DNA from: Sporomusaceae bacterium FL31
Lineage (GTDB): Bacteria > Bacillota > Negativicutes > DSM-1736 > Dendrosporobacteraceae
Length of the DNA stretch: 64,000 nucleotides
Reading direction: 5' to 3'
Assembly (NCBI GenBank): GCA_003990955.1
Contig: BIFV01000015.1
Location: 1 to 64,000, forward strand
Positions 33,872 through 44,177 of this stretch are shown one piece after another. The notes under the pieces were generated by a model. It did no database searches, had not been told where the DNA came from, and saw nothing but the letters and a program-made list of their open reading frames with translations. Both the position numbers and the translations under genes were made by a program. Positions within the stretch are counted from its first letter, which is position 1. Every line of letters starts with the position of its first letter.

Positions 33872-34538
33872 TGTGGCCTTAATCAAGCCAGACACTATGC
33901 TGGCTGAATTAACAATTCAAACAAAATTAACGCATTCAGAGCTGTTGATGCCTCATATTGCGCAGCTTTTATCAGCAGCCCGAATACAAAAGAGTTCATT
34001 GAAAGGCATTGCGGTTAGTATTGGACCTGGTTCGTTTACCGGTCTAAGAATAGGTTTGGCTAGTGCAAAGGCAATGGCTTATGCATTAAATGTCCCAATT
34101 ATTGGGGTTCCAACGTTAACTGCTCTAGCTTATAATTGTCCATTGCCGGAAGTCTATTTAGCTCCGTTGCTTGATGCGCAGAAAGGCAATGTATATACGG
34201 CTTTATATAGCTGGCAAGATGGAGAAATCAGAGAAGATCAGCCAGCGAATGTAGGGAATTTTGATCAAGTCCTCGAGCAGCTTGCCAGTTTAGATAAACC
34301 GGTTGTGGTTATGGGCGAAGCGGCTGTGATGTATCAAGATAAAATTAAGCAGGCTGGCAAAAAGGTCATGCTGGCACCGCCGCATCTCATTATGCCAAGA
34401 GCTGCTAGTGTAGGCTTGTTGGGGTATAAGATGTTTAACTCCGGAGTAAAGCATGAGGTCATGACGCTGGAGCCTGTCTATATACGTCGCTCTGAGGCCG
34501 AAGAACTCTGGGAGCGACGTCATGGAGTCTGTGGATGA
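33831..34538 (+). CDS. tsaB: tRNA threonylcarbamoyladenosine biosynthesis protein TsaB
   Basis: A 235-residue ASKHA-fold protein that forms a heterodimer with TsaD; it lacks catalysis itself. Motifs: LALDTATLVSSVAL at the N terminus, SIGPGSFTGLRIGLASAKAM near residues 60-80, and LDAQKGNVYTALY. The start is TTG 33831, 10 bases after GAGGAG, overlapping tsaE by 41 bases; no better start preserves the N-terminal strand. rimI begins in the stop-codon overlap. Confidence 0.95.
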   Translation: MPILALDTATLVSSVALIKPDTMLAELTIQTKLTHSELLMPHIAQLLSAARIQKSSLKGIAVSIGPGSFTGLRIGLASAKAMAYALNVPIIGVPTLTALAYNCPLPEVYLAPLLDAQKGNVYTALYSWQDGEIREDQPANVGNFDQVLEQLASLDKPVVVMGEAAVMYQDKIKQAGKKVMLAPPHLIMPRAASVGLLGYKMFNSGVKHEVMTLEPVYIRRSEAEELWERRHGVCG

Positions 34539-34978
34539 GTACCATTCGAGATATGCGAGCAGAGGATGTTAGCGGCGTGCTCGAGGTTGAGCAGGAATGT
34601 TTTACTTTGCCATGGTCGCGTAAAGCTTTTGAGGCCGAACTTGATGATAATGATTTAGCCCATTATCTGGTTATGGAGGATGAAGGTCGTATTATTGGCT
34701 ATGCCGGGGTTTGGATTGTTTTGGATGAAGCCCATGTGACCAATATTGCCATTAGTCAGAGCTACCGGCGCCGCGGACTTGGTGAAAGACTGTTGATAGA
34801 ACTGATCCGCAGTGCAAAGCAATATGGTGCTCTGAGTATGACACTGGAAGTGCGAGTAACAAACAGTGCTGCTCAAAAATTATATGAAAAGTTAGGGTTT
34901 GTAAAGCGTGGTATCAGACGGCAATACTATAGTGATACTAAAGAAGATGCTTTGATTATGTGGCTCGATTTTTTATAA
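34535..34978 (+). CDS. rimI: Ribosomal protein S18-alanine N-acetyltransferase (GNAT)
   Basis: A 147-residue GNAT. The acetyl-CoA loop is QSYRRRGLGERLL (R-x2-G-x-G/A type), preceded by HVTNIAI and followed by LEVRVTNSAAQKLYEKLGF and RRQYYSDTKEDALIM, the standard RimI signature. It acetylates the N-terminal Ala of ribosomal protein S18, possibly other proteins. ATG 34535 overlaps the tsaB stop (GATGA). In many Firmicutes tsaD follows directly; here an antisense spore-protein gene intervenes. Confidence 0.93.
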   Translation: MSTIRDMRAEDVSGVLEVEQECFTLPWSRKAFEAELDDNDLAHYLVMEDEGRIIGYAGVWIVLDEAHVTNIAISQSYRRRGLGERLLIELIRSAKQYGALSMTLEVRVTNSAAQKLYEKLGFVKRGIRRQYYSDTKEDALIMWLDFL

Positions 34979-35047
34979 AATAATCGATTATGGATGAAGC
35001 ATTCCTGCCTGTTACTCAGTCTTGAGGATAGGCCTTCTATTAGGGTT

Positions 35048-35070
35048 AAAAAAAGACCGCTTTCGCGGCC
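35048..35070 (-). terminator. Minus-strand intrinsic terminator downstream of the SASP gene
   Basis: On the minus strand GGCCGC-GAAA-GCGGTC is followed by TTTTTTT, a textbook terminator with a GNRA-type loop. It would stop SASP read-through before it enters rimI antisense. On the plus strand no T tract follows, so it should not stop rimI transcription. Confidence 0.85.
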
Positions 35071-35140
35071 CAAGGGTGATTGGTCTTATACAATATGTAA
35101 TTTCAGTGCAAAGTGTTACAATGATCAAATAAGAATAATA

Positions 35141-35162
35141 TTAAAGGGCGGCTATGCCGCCC
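35141..35162 (-). terminator. Terminator immediately after the SASP gene
   Basis: On the minus strand GGGCGGC, an ATA loop, GCCGCCC, then TTTAATATT. It begins 6 bases after the SASP stop codon. Confidence 0.85.
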
Positions 35163-35168
35163 ATTCAG

Positions 35169-35369
35169 TTATTTCAAAGTCGATTCATATTGCTCAATCA
35201 TTTTACGAACCATCTGGCCACCGACGCGACCGCAATCAGCGGAAGTCATAGTGGACCAACCTGAGGAACGAACTTGCTCAGCAATACCTAATTCAGAAGC
35301 TACTTCAAACTTCATGCGATCAAGAGCGTTTTCACTACCAGGATTTACAGGTTTATTCGAGCGTGCCAT
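35169..35369 (-). CDS. Small acid-soluble spore protein, alpha/beta type
   Basis: A 66-residue canonical alpha/beta [24 protein letters not shown], then [22 protein letters not shown]. The E-hVASELGI segment is where the germination protease GPR cuts, and [12 protein letters not shown] is the second DNA-binding helix. AGGAGGGG lies before the ATG. It is antisense to its neighbours, between rimI and tsaD, with two terminators behind it. A small hairpin (CGGGTG and CACCCG, 35385-35406) lies in its leader, upstream of the ribosome-binding site. A sigma-G-like -10 (TATGATA) occurs near 35432, but I see no good -35 partner, so its promoter is not assigned. Confidence 0.93.
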   Translation of the reverse strand: MARSNKPVNPGSENALDRMKFEVASELGIAEQVRSSGWSTMTSADCGRVGGQMVRKMIEQYESTLK

Positions 35370-35475
35370 ACAAACCCCTCCTTTCGGGTGTTATTTTTAT
35401 CACCCGATGTTAATTTGTGTTTTCAGTGGGGTTATCATACATGTAATTAATAGCAGAAAAATGGAGGCATCTGCC

Positions 35476-36504
35476 TTGGAAAAAATAGCAGAAAAGCAAT
35501 GTTTTACTTTGGCCATTGAGACTAGTTGTGACGAAACATCAGCGTCAGTCGTTGCCAATGGCCGGACGGTTTTATCAAATATCATCTCTTCACAGATCCC
35601 TCTTCATCAAAAATATGGTGGAGTGGTTCCGGAGATCGCATCGCGAAAACATATTGAAAATGTCATTCCAGTAGTTGATGAAGCTTTAATCCAAGCTGGT
35701 GTATCCTTGAAAGATATTGCGGCAGTTGGTGTTACTTATGGACCGGGATTAGTCGGTGCGCTGCTGGTCGGTGTTGCGGCTGCCAAGGCGCTGGCTTTTG
35801 CTGCTGATATCCCGTTAGTTGGGGTCAACCATCTTGAAGGACATATTTTTGCCAATTTCTTGGCTCATCCTGACCTTGAGCCGCCCTTTATGTCTTTGGT
35901 GGTATCTGGAGGGCATACTTCGCTGGTCTATGTCAAAGATTATAATGAATTCGAGCTTGTCGGCCAAACACGTGATGATGCCGCAGGGGAAGCTTTTGAT
36001 AAAGTGGCCAGAGTTATGGGACTTCCGTATCCAGGTGGACCACATATTGACCGGTTAGCGGCAACTGGCAATATTGCAGCAATCAGTTTTCCTAGGGCTT
36101 TAAGCGAAAAAAATAGCTTTGAATTTAGTTTTAGTGGCCTGAAATCTGCAGTGCTTAACTATTTAAATAGTGCGGCTCAGCGTGGTGAGCCGATTAATCA
36201 GTCAGATGTGGCTGCAAGTTTTCAGGCGGCAGTAGTGGATGTGTTAGTGTCAAAAGCTGTGCAGGCTGCACAGCAATATGGTACTAAACAGCTGGTATTA
36301 GCAGGTGGTGTCGCGGCTAATAGTATGTTGAAAGATAGACTTGGTGCAGCTTGTGCCGATATGGGTGCTAAATTGTATTATCCAGACCTAGTGTTGTGCA
36401 CAGACAATGCAGCGATGATAGCATGCCGGGCTTATTATCAATTTTGTGGCGGGAAGACTGCTGATTTATACTTAAATGCAGTTCCTTCGCTAAAAATAGG
36501 CTAA
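35476..36504 (+). CDS. tsaD: tRNA N6-adenosine threonylcarbamoyltransferase
   Basis: A 342-residue ASKHA-fold enzyme that transfers the threonylcarbamoyl group to A37 of tRNA. Motifs: [14 protein letters not shown], the iron-binding HLEGHIFA (H-x3-H), [36 protein letters not shown] and [10 protein letters not shown]. The frame is open much farther upstream, but TTG 35476 has GGAGG 8 bases before it and gives the family length and N terminus; ATG 35461 has no ribosome-binding site. It belongs functionally with tsaE and tsaB, yet is separated from them by the antisense SASP gene, so it probably has its own promoter. Confidence 0.95.
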   Translation: MEKIAEKQCFTLAIETSCDETSASVVANGRTVLSNIISSQIPLHQKYGGVVPEIASRKHIENVIPVVDEALIQAGVSLKDIAAVGVTYGPGLVGALLVGVAAAKALAFAADIPLVGVNHLEGHIFANFLAHPDLEPPFMSLVVSGGHTSLVYVKDYNEFELVGQTRDDAAGEAFDKVARVMGLPYPGGPHIDRLAATGNIAAISFPRALSEKNSFEFSFSGLKSAVLNYLNSAAQRGEPINQSDVAASFQAAVVDVLVSKAVQAAQQYGTKQLVLAGGVAANSMLKDRLGAACADMGAKLYYPDLVLCTDNAAMIACRAYYQFCGGKTADLYLNAVPSLKIG

Positions 36505-36680
36505 TAGCTTCAAATTTTTTGAGGATTTTCCTTCAGCTAAATCACGTTTAAATGTTTCCGGTGTGTACTAGGGGAATACAGTGATAATTTAATAAAAAAA
36601 ACCCATTTTATAACAAGGAATTTTTATCAGACAGGTTGAATAAAAATTAATTTAAATATGGCTGGAGGTTAATAGACAAT

Positions 36681-38102
36681 ATGGGAGTAATCGGAGATGT
36701 GTGCCGGAAGATAACCGTGTTATCACCGACGCAGATTGAAATACTGGATAAGCTTAGTGGAATCTTCCCGTTGGTATGCGATTTGGCGCATGCTCAACTA
36801 ACCGTCTATACCAAAGCTAGCGATGAAAATTTGCTGGTTATTGCTGCTCAACTTAAGCCTAATACTAGCTTTAGTCAATATAAGCCTAATTTACTTGGGA
36901 CGACTGTTTTTGCTGCCGAGGAGCCGCTCATTTGGCGTACCATGTCAACCGGGCAGCCAATCTGTGGACAACGGGAATGGGCTCTTGGCATGCTTATGGA
37001 AATGCAAACCTATCCTGTGAGAGATCATGATGGGAATATTATTGCTGTGGTCAGCTTTGAAACCAGCCCAGATGAAATACGCACTGAAGGATATAGTATT
37101 TTATTAGATACAGCGTATACACTGTTAGTGAATGCTCGTTCTCCTTTTGATGTGAAATTATATCGTGCTCTTTCGGCGAGTGACGGCATAATAATTACTG
37201 ATGAGCGTGGTAAAATTACTTTTGCCAATGCTGCTGCCAGCAGCATCTATAAAGTTCTGGGAATTGGCCGGATTGTCGGGCGTCATATTTATGACCGACA
37301 AATCAATATGCGTATTACCAAAAAAACAACAACAAGCCAAATGCCTTATGAGACCGAACTGGAGGCAGGCAATTTAATCTTAGTGCAACGCACTATTCCG
37401 ATCATTCAGGGCGGTCAGGTTATTCGTACTGTTATTATTGTTGCCGATGTGACCGAACTGAAAAAAAAGGAAAAAGAATTATTAATAAAATCGGCAGTGA
37501 TTCAAGAAATTCATCATCGTGTTAAAAATAATTTGCAGACCATCGCCAGTTTATTGCGTTTGCAAGCTCGCCGCACGAATTCACTTCAAGTCAAAGCGGC
37601 ATTGCGTGAGAGTGTAAACAGAATTTTAAGTATTTCTGTCGTTCATGAGTTTTTATCACAGCAAGACGCGGAAATCATTGATGTTGCCGAAGTTGCGAAA
37701 AATATTTTGGATTTGGTTATTCAGAATATGTTGGAGCCAGATTTTAATTTGCAGACAATTTTTAATGGTGAAACGGTGATCTTGCCATCAGAACAAGCCA
37801 GCAGCTTAGCGCTAGTGATCAATGAACTCATTCAGAATTCAATTGAACATGGCTTTATCGGCAGGCCTGAAGGACTCATTGGTGTTGATATTGCAACCAA
37901 TCAAGAAACCTATCGTATTGAGATTTATGATAATGGCATTGGATTGCCTGCTGATTTTAGTACTCAAGCGTCAAAAAGCTTGGGACTTCAGATAGTAAGA
38001 ACACTTATTGAGGATGATTTGGGCGGTACTTTTGAATTATATGCTGATAAAGGTACTCATGCGCGGATCACAATTCCCCGGACCATAGAGGGAGGAAGAT
38101 AA
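36681..38102 (+). CDS. Sensor histidine kinase of the HisKA_2 type (PdtaS/EutW-like)
   Basis: 473 residues, cytoplasmic. An N-terminal GAF-like H_kinase_N domain (about 1-150), a PAS domain (about 155-265; ASDGIIITDERGKITFAN), then HisKA_2 with EIHHRVKNNLQTIASLLRLQ (phospho-His 278/279) and HATPase (LVINELIQNSIEHGF, DNGIGLP, SLGLQIV). The order matches PdtaS of mycobacteria and EutW of enterococci. It is paired with an ANTAR response regulator 4 bases downstream. No catabolic operon is adjacent to reveal the signal. The ribosome-binding site GGAGG is 12 bases from ATG 36681, slightly far. Family call is strong, signal unknown. Confidence 0.88.
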   Translation: MGVIGDVCRKITVLSPTQIEILDKLSGIFPLVCDLAHAQLTVYTKASDENLLVIAAQLKPNTSFSQYKPNLLGTTVFAAEEPLIWRTMSTGQPICGQREWALGMLMEMQTYPVRDHDGNIIAVVSFETSPDEIRTEGYSILLDTAYTLLVNARSPFDVKLYRALSASDGIIITDERGKITFANAAASSIYKVLGIGRIVGRHIYDRQINMRITKKTTTSQMPYETELEAGNLILVQRTIPIIQGGQVIRTVIIVADVTELKKKEKELLIKSAVIQEIHHRVKNNLQTIASLLRLQARRTNSLQVKAALRESVNRILSISVVHEFLSQQDAEIIDVAEVAKNILDLVIQNMLEPDFNLQTIFNGETVILPSEQASSLALVINELIQNSIEHGFIGRPEGLIGVDIATNQETYRIEIYDNGIGLPADFSTQASKSLGLQIVRTLIEDDLGGTFELYADKGTHARITIPRTIEGGR

Positions 38103-38106
38103 TAAT

Positions 38107-38694
38107 ATGCAACCATTGCGTGTAGTTATTGCTGATAATGAATCGATTATCAGAATGGATTTAAAAGAAATATTGGAGGAAGCCGGACATTCGGTTGTCG
38201 GCGAAGCCACTGACGGTCTAAAAGCCATCGAACTTACGCGCAAATACCGTCCTGACCTTGTAATTATGGATATAAAAATGCCTGAAATGGATGGAATTAC
38301 CGCCGCAAAAACGATTTCTAATGAAAAAATTGCCCCAGTGTTGCTATTAACTGCCTTTAGTCAAAAAGAAATTGTTGATAAAGCCAAGGATTCTGGTGTA
38401 TTAGCCTATTTAGTTAAACCAGTCAAGGAAACCAATCTATTTCCAGCTATAGAAATTGCTTTGTCGCGCTTTCAGGAGTTTGCAGAGTTAGAGCAAGAAT
38501 TGGAAGATGTTAAAAATTCGCTTGAAACGCGCAAGGTTCTTGATCGAGCTAAGGGGATATTGATGGATGCTTATAATCTTAACGAAAGTGAAGCTTATCG
38601 GCGCATTCAGCAATACAGCATGAGCAAGCGTAAATCCATCCGTGATGTGGCTCAAGCTATTGTGGATTCGGTAACCAAGAAAAAAGGTAAATAA
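38107..38694 (+). CDS. ANTAR-domain response regulator
   Basis: 195 residues: an N-terminal receiver (1-120; D55 in LVIMDIKMPEMDG, T/S and K positions in LLLTAFSQ and YLVKPVKE), a coiled coil (about 122-145) and an ANTAR domain (about 140-190; LDRAKGILMDAYNLNESEAY, then RRIQQYSMSKRKSIRDVAQAI). ANTAR proteins bind paired hairpins in nascent RNA and prevent termination, so this pair probably controls genes elsewhere by antitermination. It is coupled to the kinase gene (4-base gap) and followed by a terminator. Confidence 0.92.
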   Translation: MQPLRVVIADNESIIRMDLKEILEEAGHSVVGEATDGLKAIELTRKYRPDLVIMDIKMPEMDGITAAKTISNEKIAPVLLLTAFSQKEIVDKAKDSGVLAYLVKPVKETNLFPAIEIALSRFQEFAELEQELEDVKNSLETRKVLDRAKGILMDAYNLNESEAYRRIQQYSMSKRKSIRDVAQAIVDSVTKKKGK

Positions 38695-38701
38695 ATGAAT
38701 T

Positions 38702-38754
38702 AGCCTAATTTGCTAAGTTGAATGACCTAGCAGCTTAGGCTTGCTATTTTTTTA
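38702..38754 (+). terminator. Terminator after the kinase/ANTAR operon
   Basis: AGCCTAA (38702-38708) pairs with TTAGGCT (38735-38741), with GCTA/TAGC as inner pairing, and a T7 run follows a few bases on. Confidence 0.7.
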
Positions 38755-38910
38755 GCTCAGGGAGTTTAGCCCCAAAATCTACTGTAACTCATTAAAATAA
38801 ATAAATTATCAAAAATGCTCTAAATTGGAGAAAATCAGCTTAAATGAGCGCTTTTTTTAAATAAATCGAAAAAAAATATTCGTATAAGCCTAAAAAATCG
38901 TTTATTGCAC

Positions 38911-38939
38911 TTGATTTTTGGCAATTAATTATATATGAT
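38911..38939 (+). promoter_or_regulatory. Sigma-A-type promoter of groESL
   Basis: TTGATT (38911-38916), a 17-base spacer, then TATGAT (38934-38939). The start point would be near 38946, a few bases before the CIRCE operator, the standard arrangement for HrcA repression. Confidence 0.7.
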
Positions 38940-38950
38940 AATTTATGGAA

Positions 38951-38977
38951 TTAGCACTCGCTATTGATGAGTGCTAA
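38951..38977 (+). promoter_or_regulatory. CIRCE operator (HrcA binding site)
   Basis: TTAGCACTC (38951-38959), nine bases, GAGTGCTAA (38969-38977): an exact match to the CIRCE consensus. HrcA represses groESL here until heat or misfolded protein sequesters GroEL. HrcA is not encoded in this window. Confidence 0.97.
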
Positions 38978-39008
38978 CAAATCAACTAATAATATTAAGA
39001 CATCATAA

Positions 39009-39308
<300 letters not shown>

Positions 39309-39325
39309 TTAAATTCTTAAGTTGA

Positions 39326-40984
<1,659 letters not shown>

Positions 40985-41050
40985 TCATTCCCCCAGGTTA
41001 TCTGCAGTAGCGTTACCTAGGCCAGGTGACGCTGCTGTGCTTAGCCGGCT

Positions 41051-41096
41051 AAATGCACCTCAAGGAAATTTTCCTGAGGTGCATTTTATTTTTTTG
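41051..41096 (+). terminator. Terminator of groESL
   Basis: AAATGCACCTCA and AGGAAA pair with TTTCCTGAGGTGCATTT (one bulged A), followed by a T-rich tail. A further stem-loop (about 41007-41036, with AGCGT and ACGCT arms) lies between it and the groEL stop. Confidence 0.9.
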
Positions 41097-41139
41097 CAGC
41101 TTTTTAGAAATTTAGTTAACCATTAAAAAAGTAAACAAA

Positions 41140-41252
41140 TTGATTATGATGATTCTAAGTATGCTAAAATTTAGCTATAAGTTCTCTTTTTACTAGTTGT
41201 GGGAATAATCATATTTGATTGCGCTGTCCCTTTTTGGGGCGGTTTTTTTTTT
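41140..41252 (+). ncRNA. Candidate small RNA with its own promoter and terminator
   Basis: TTGATT (41140-41145) and an extended -10, TGCTAAAAT (41162-41170), could start transcription near 41177. A hairpin CTGTCCC-TTTTT-GGGGCGG (41224-41242, with G-U pairs) followed by a run of ten Ts (41243-41252) would end it, giving an RNA of about 75 bases. No coding frame is present. The 19-base spacer is long, so the promoter relies on the extended -10. I recognise no known RNA family. Confidence 0.45.
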
Positions 41253-41701
41253 ATTAATCGTTGATATTTTTAAGTGTTGCAATTAATTAGTGAATTTTTT
41301 AAAAATTATTAATTTTCTAGCAGGAATTTATTATTGATTAACGAATATAGTAAAATGAGGGACGCAGGATGTTCCGGCAGGACAAAATGTGTCCATGGTT
41401 TTCATTGCAAACAAACACTCCTTTTATTTGATTTTTTACCCTTCTTGGTTCCTCTGAAAAGAGGAATTTTTTTTTCCTCTTTTTTGATCCATAAAGATCT
41501 TGTTCTAAGCTAGTGCTTGTCATAGCATTTGTCTGGAGTTTGTAATTAATGGTAAGAAAGAATCAGGCGGGTGCAGGATTTTATTTCATAGTAAAAGAAT
41601 AACACTATGGACTAGCAGGTGCATAAAGTTACTCAGAACACGGTAGGCTCACAACCGTGTTATTTAATTGTTTGGATTCCGGAAGATAGGAGTGTCATGC
41701 T
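41253..41701. other. 449-base non-coding region with a second terminator-like hairpin
   Basis: No gene seen. Within it TTCCTCT-GAAA-AGAGGAA followed by nine Ts (41449-41475) is a strong plus-strand terminator with nothing obvious to terminate, and GGACA/TGTCC pair near 41381-41395. AACACGGT (41637-41644) and ACCGTGTT (41654-41661) form another stem 40 bases before the next gene. The layout suggests either a second small RNA or a leader with attenuator upstream of the PAS kinase. Confidence 0.4.
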
Positions 41702-43252
41702 ATGCTACAATTAATTGAAGATTATATAGAAAAACTAAAGAATGTAGATCATCAACTTGAAAGCTTGATGTCTGATCGGAAAATCATCGAAACAGAATTA
41801 TCAGCTTTAACTAAAGCAATCAAAAAACAGTCCAGAGTATTTGGGGCAATCGTTTCAATGAGTCATGATTGTTCTTTTATTTTCGATAAAAATGGAAAAT
41901 TTACTTATTCGAGTATTGCTGGTTCACAAATGTTTGGCTTAAAGCAGACGGATATTATTGGTAAAAGCTGGCGGGAATTGGGCTTGCCGCGCGAAATAAT
42001 GATTCCTTTTGAAGCTCATTTAAAGACAGTATTTATCTTAGGAACTTCGGTAGCTAATGTAGCCAAAGTTGCCTTTCCCTATGGCATTCGTTACATGGAA
42101 TATTATCTAAATCCAATTTTGGGGGAAAACTTAACTGTCGATGCTGTCTTTTGTGTCGTTCGTGATGTGACTCAACATAAGGAATCAGAAACCGTTCAAC
42201 AGCAATTGACCTTGCAGTATCTTCACGAAGCACAGCGGCTGCAGCAATTAATCGATACAGCGCCGATGGCTATTCTTACAGTAGATAGTGAAGGGTTTAT
42301 TACGGCGATTAATCAAGCAGCCATTGATTTTTTGCCGCGAATTAGTGATCAGTTTAAAGGACGTCAACTTTACCGGATGTCGCTAAAGTCGCAAGAGGAT
42401 AAATGCGGTGGTGCTTTAATTGCCCGCGCTCTGAATGGAGAAGAAATTAAACCTTGCTTATTTAAACATGAGGATCAGCATTACCTCATCAGTGCCTATC
42501 CGACAAGAGAAAAGAATACAGGCGTTATTTTAGGGGCAGTGGCTTTCTACCAGGATATTACTGAGGTGGAAAGACTTCGCAAGCAATTGGCAAGACTGGA
42601 TCGTCTTAATCTTATTGGTGAGATGGCAGCTGGTGTGGCTCATGAAATAAGAAATCCGATGACGGTAGTCATGGGGTATTTGCAAATGCTTTCAGCCCGT
42701 GCTGAGGCCGATTGGAAAGATAAATATGATATTATCATGGAAGAATTAAATCGGATTAATTCAATCGTGACAGATTTTTTATCCTTAGCGAAAAATAAGA
42801 TGGTCGAAAAAGCTTCGAATAATTTAAATGAAATTATTCGAAGCATTTATCCCCTGATCATGGCTGACGCTACTAAGAATGATATTGAAGTGCAGTTGAA
42901 TTTAGCCGAAGAGATGCCTGATCTGTTATTAAATGAAAAAGAAATTAAACAACTGGTTTTAAATTTATCGCGTAATGCATTTGATGCTATGGAATCAAAG
43001 TGCCGCTTAGTTAGCATTACAACCCAGGTTTATCCGGATAAGGTTCAACTGATAACAACAGATAACGGCTGTGGAATCGAACGACAATATTTAGAAAAAA
43101 TCTTTGATCCGTTTTTTACCACCAAAGATAGTGGGACAGGACTTGGTCTGTCGGTTTGCCTTAGTATCGTAGAACGTCATCAGGGAACGGTGGAAATACA
43201 CTCTGAAGTTGGTCAGGGTACGTCTGTCGTGATCTCTTTTTTACGGCAATAA
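41702..43252 (+). CDS. PAS-domain sensor histidine kinase (sporulation-kinase/NtrB-like)
   Basis: 516 residues, no membrane segment. An N-terminal coiled coil (1-45), PAS (about 47-160), a second PAS (about 180-290; APMAILTVDSEGFITAIN), HisKA with H314 in GEMAAGVAHEIRNPM and HATPase (NLSRNAFDAM, DNGCGI, GTGLGLSV). The catalytic half closely resembles that of the REC-PAS kinase at 22.3-24.3 kb, so the two are likely paralogues. No response regulator is adjacent, as for orphan sporulation kinases that feed Spo0F or Spo0A; that role is only a possibility. ATG 41702 follows ATAGGAG. Confidence 0.87.
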   Translation: MLQLIEDYIEKLKNVDHQLESLMSDRKIIETELSALTKAIKKQSRVFGAIVSMSHDCSFIFDKNGKFTYSSIAGSQMFGLKQTDIIGKSWRELGLPREIMIPFEAHLKTVFILGTSVANVAKVAFPYGIRYMEYYLNPILGENLTVDAVFCVVRDVTQHKESETVQQQLTLQYLHEAQRLQQLIDTAPMAILTVDSEGFITAINQAAIDFLPRISDQFKGRQLYRMSLKSQEDKCGGALIARALNGEEIKPCLFKHEDQHYLISAYPTREKNTGVILGAVAFYQDITEVERLRKQLARLDRLNLIGEMAAGVAHEIRNPMTVVMGYLQMLSARAEADWKDKYDIIMEELNRINSIVTDFLSLAKNKMVEKASNNLNEIIRSIYPLIMADATKNDIEVQLNLAEEMPDLLLNEKEIKQLVLNLSRNAFDAMESKCRLVSITTQVYPDKVQLITTDNGCGIERQYLEKIFDPFFTTKDSGTGLGLSVCLSIVERHQGTVEIHSEVGQGTSVVISFLRQ

Positions 43253-43390
43253 ACGGCTGATTTTCAGAACTGTTAAATTAATCTAGGATAAACTTGCAGA
43301 TAACTTTTGACTTTTTGCAGGGTTTGAGCTATATTAAGCGAACTAATGGTTATAATTATCTATAAATTCCTGTATGTTTACTGTGCGAGT

Positions 43391-43411
43391 CGAGCGAGGT
43401 CGGCTCGTTTT
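43391..43411 (+). terminator. Weak terminator after the PAS kinase
   Basis: CGAGC (43391-43395), 7-base loop, GCTCG (43403-43407), TTTT. The short stem makes it tentative. Confidence 0.45.
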
Positions 43412-43455
43412 GGTGTGGATTCAATAACAGTCACTTGAAATAGGAGGAATTGAAT

Positions 43456-44121
43456 ATGTTTGGTACAAAAAAAAGTGAGAAACCAAAAAAGATAGATCCT
43501 AAGATGAAAGGCCGCCTGCCGGCATGTAAACTTAGTGATGAACTGCTTAATAAATTATGGGGCATATTTAGCCATAATGGGGAGTTTTTATGGCACGCAG
43601 AAGTAGGTACCAGTAATGACATACTGGGTAAAGAAGAGGAACGGCCCAAACAGACAATTTCTGACTGGAATGAGTTAATTCATATCTTGCAAACCTTGCC
43701 GCGTATTGATAGCTTGACTATTACCGCTGAGTTTGCTGATAAAGGTGTAGTTGCGATGGCATTCAGAAACTTTGCTCCACCTAGCGGACGATTGGTAGTA
43801 GACAGTGAAAAGCTTGAATGGGCAGAAGATATGTATTTTGATATCATGGAATTATTTGAAACACAAAAAGACAGTTTGACTACTTTTATGCACTCCTGGT
43901 TAGGTTTTGGCCTCATTCAAACAGGAATTCCATTATCCTTGTCCTGTGCATTTGTGGTTTTTGTTACAGCATTTATTGTTCCTATTCAAATTCGGCAGAC
44001 TAGTTGGTTATGGTGGATTACGGCAATCACGACAATTGTTACTTTGCGACTTGCCTATACGGTGTCAGATAAGCTCATTCTTTATGCGATGAAGAAATAT
44101 CCTTATATCCGTATTTCATAA
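43456..44121 (+). CDS. Hypothetical protein with two C-terminal membrane helices
   Basis: 221 residues; not recognised. A strongly basic N terminus (FGTKKSEKPKKIDPKMKGR) precedes a soluble region (about 20-145) with no motif I know, then two membrane helices (about 152-176, FGLIQTGIPLSLSCAFVVFVTAF, and 182-205) and a short basic tail. ATG 43456 follows GGAGG at 8 bases. It stands alone between a kinase gene and a polysaccharide deacetylase gene, with no obvious partner. A cytoplasmic domain anchored by a C-terminal hairpin is the simplest reading of topology. Confidence 0.65.
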   Translation: MFGTKKSEKPKKIDPKMKGRLPACKLSDELLNKLWGIFSHNGEFLWHAEVGTSNDILGKEEERPKQTISDWNELIHILQTLPRIDSLTITAEFADKGVVAMAFRNFAPPSGRLVVDSEKLEWAEDMYFDIMELFETQKDSLTTFMHSWLGFGLIQTGIPLSLSCAFVVFVTAFIVPIQIRQTSWLWWITAITTIVTLRLAYTVSDKLILYAMKKYPYIRIS

Positions 44122-44177
44122 TTTCACTCCTTCCTGCATAGATACTACTATTGTAGCTTGCAGGGAGGGGGAAATGT

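Noticed and set aside
35400..35475. Sigma-G promoter for the antisense SASP gene
   Set aside because: A TATGATA -10 is present on the minus strand, but no -35 of the right type lies 17-18 bases away.
35251..35475. Upstream 75-codon extension of tsaD
   Set aside because: It is antisense to the SASP gene, lacks a ribosome-binding site at its start and extends beyond the family N terminus; TTG 35476 has a good site.
41370..41400. Resemblance of GGACGCAGGATGTTCCGGC to part of a c-di-GMP-I (GEMM) riboswitch
   Set aside because: The other conserved GEMM strands (GGGCAAACC-type and the receptor strand) are missing, so the match is probably chance.
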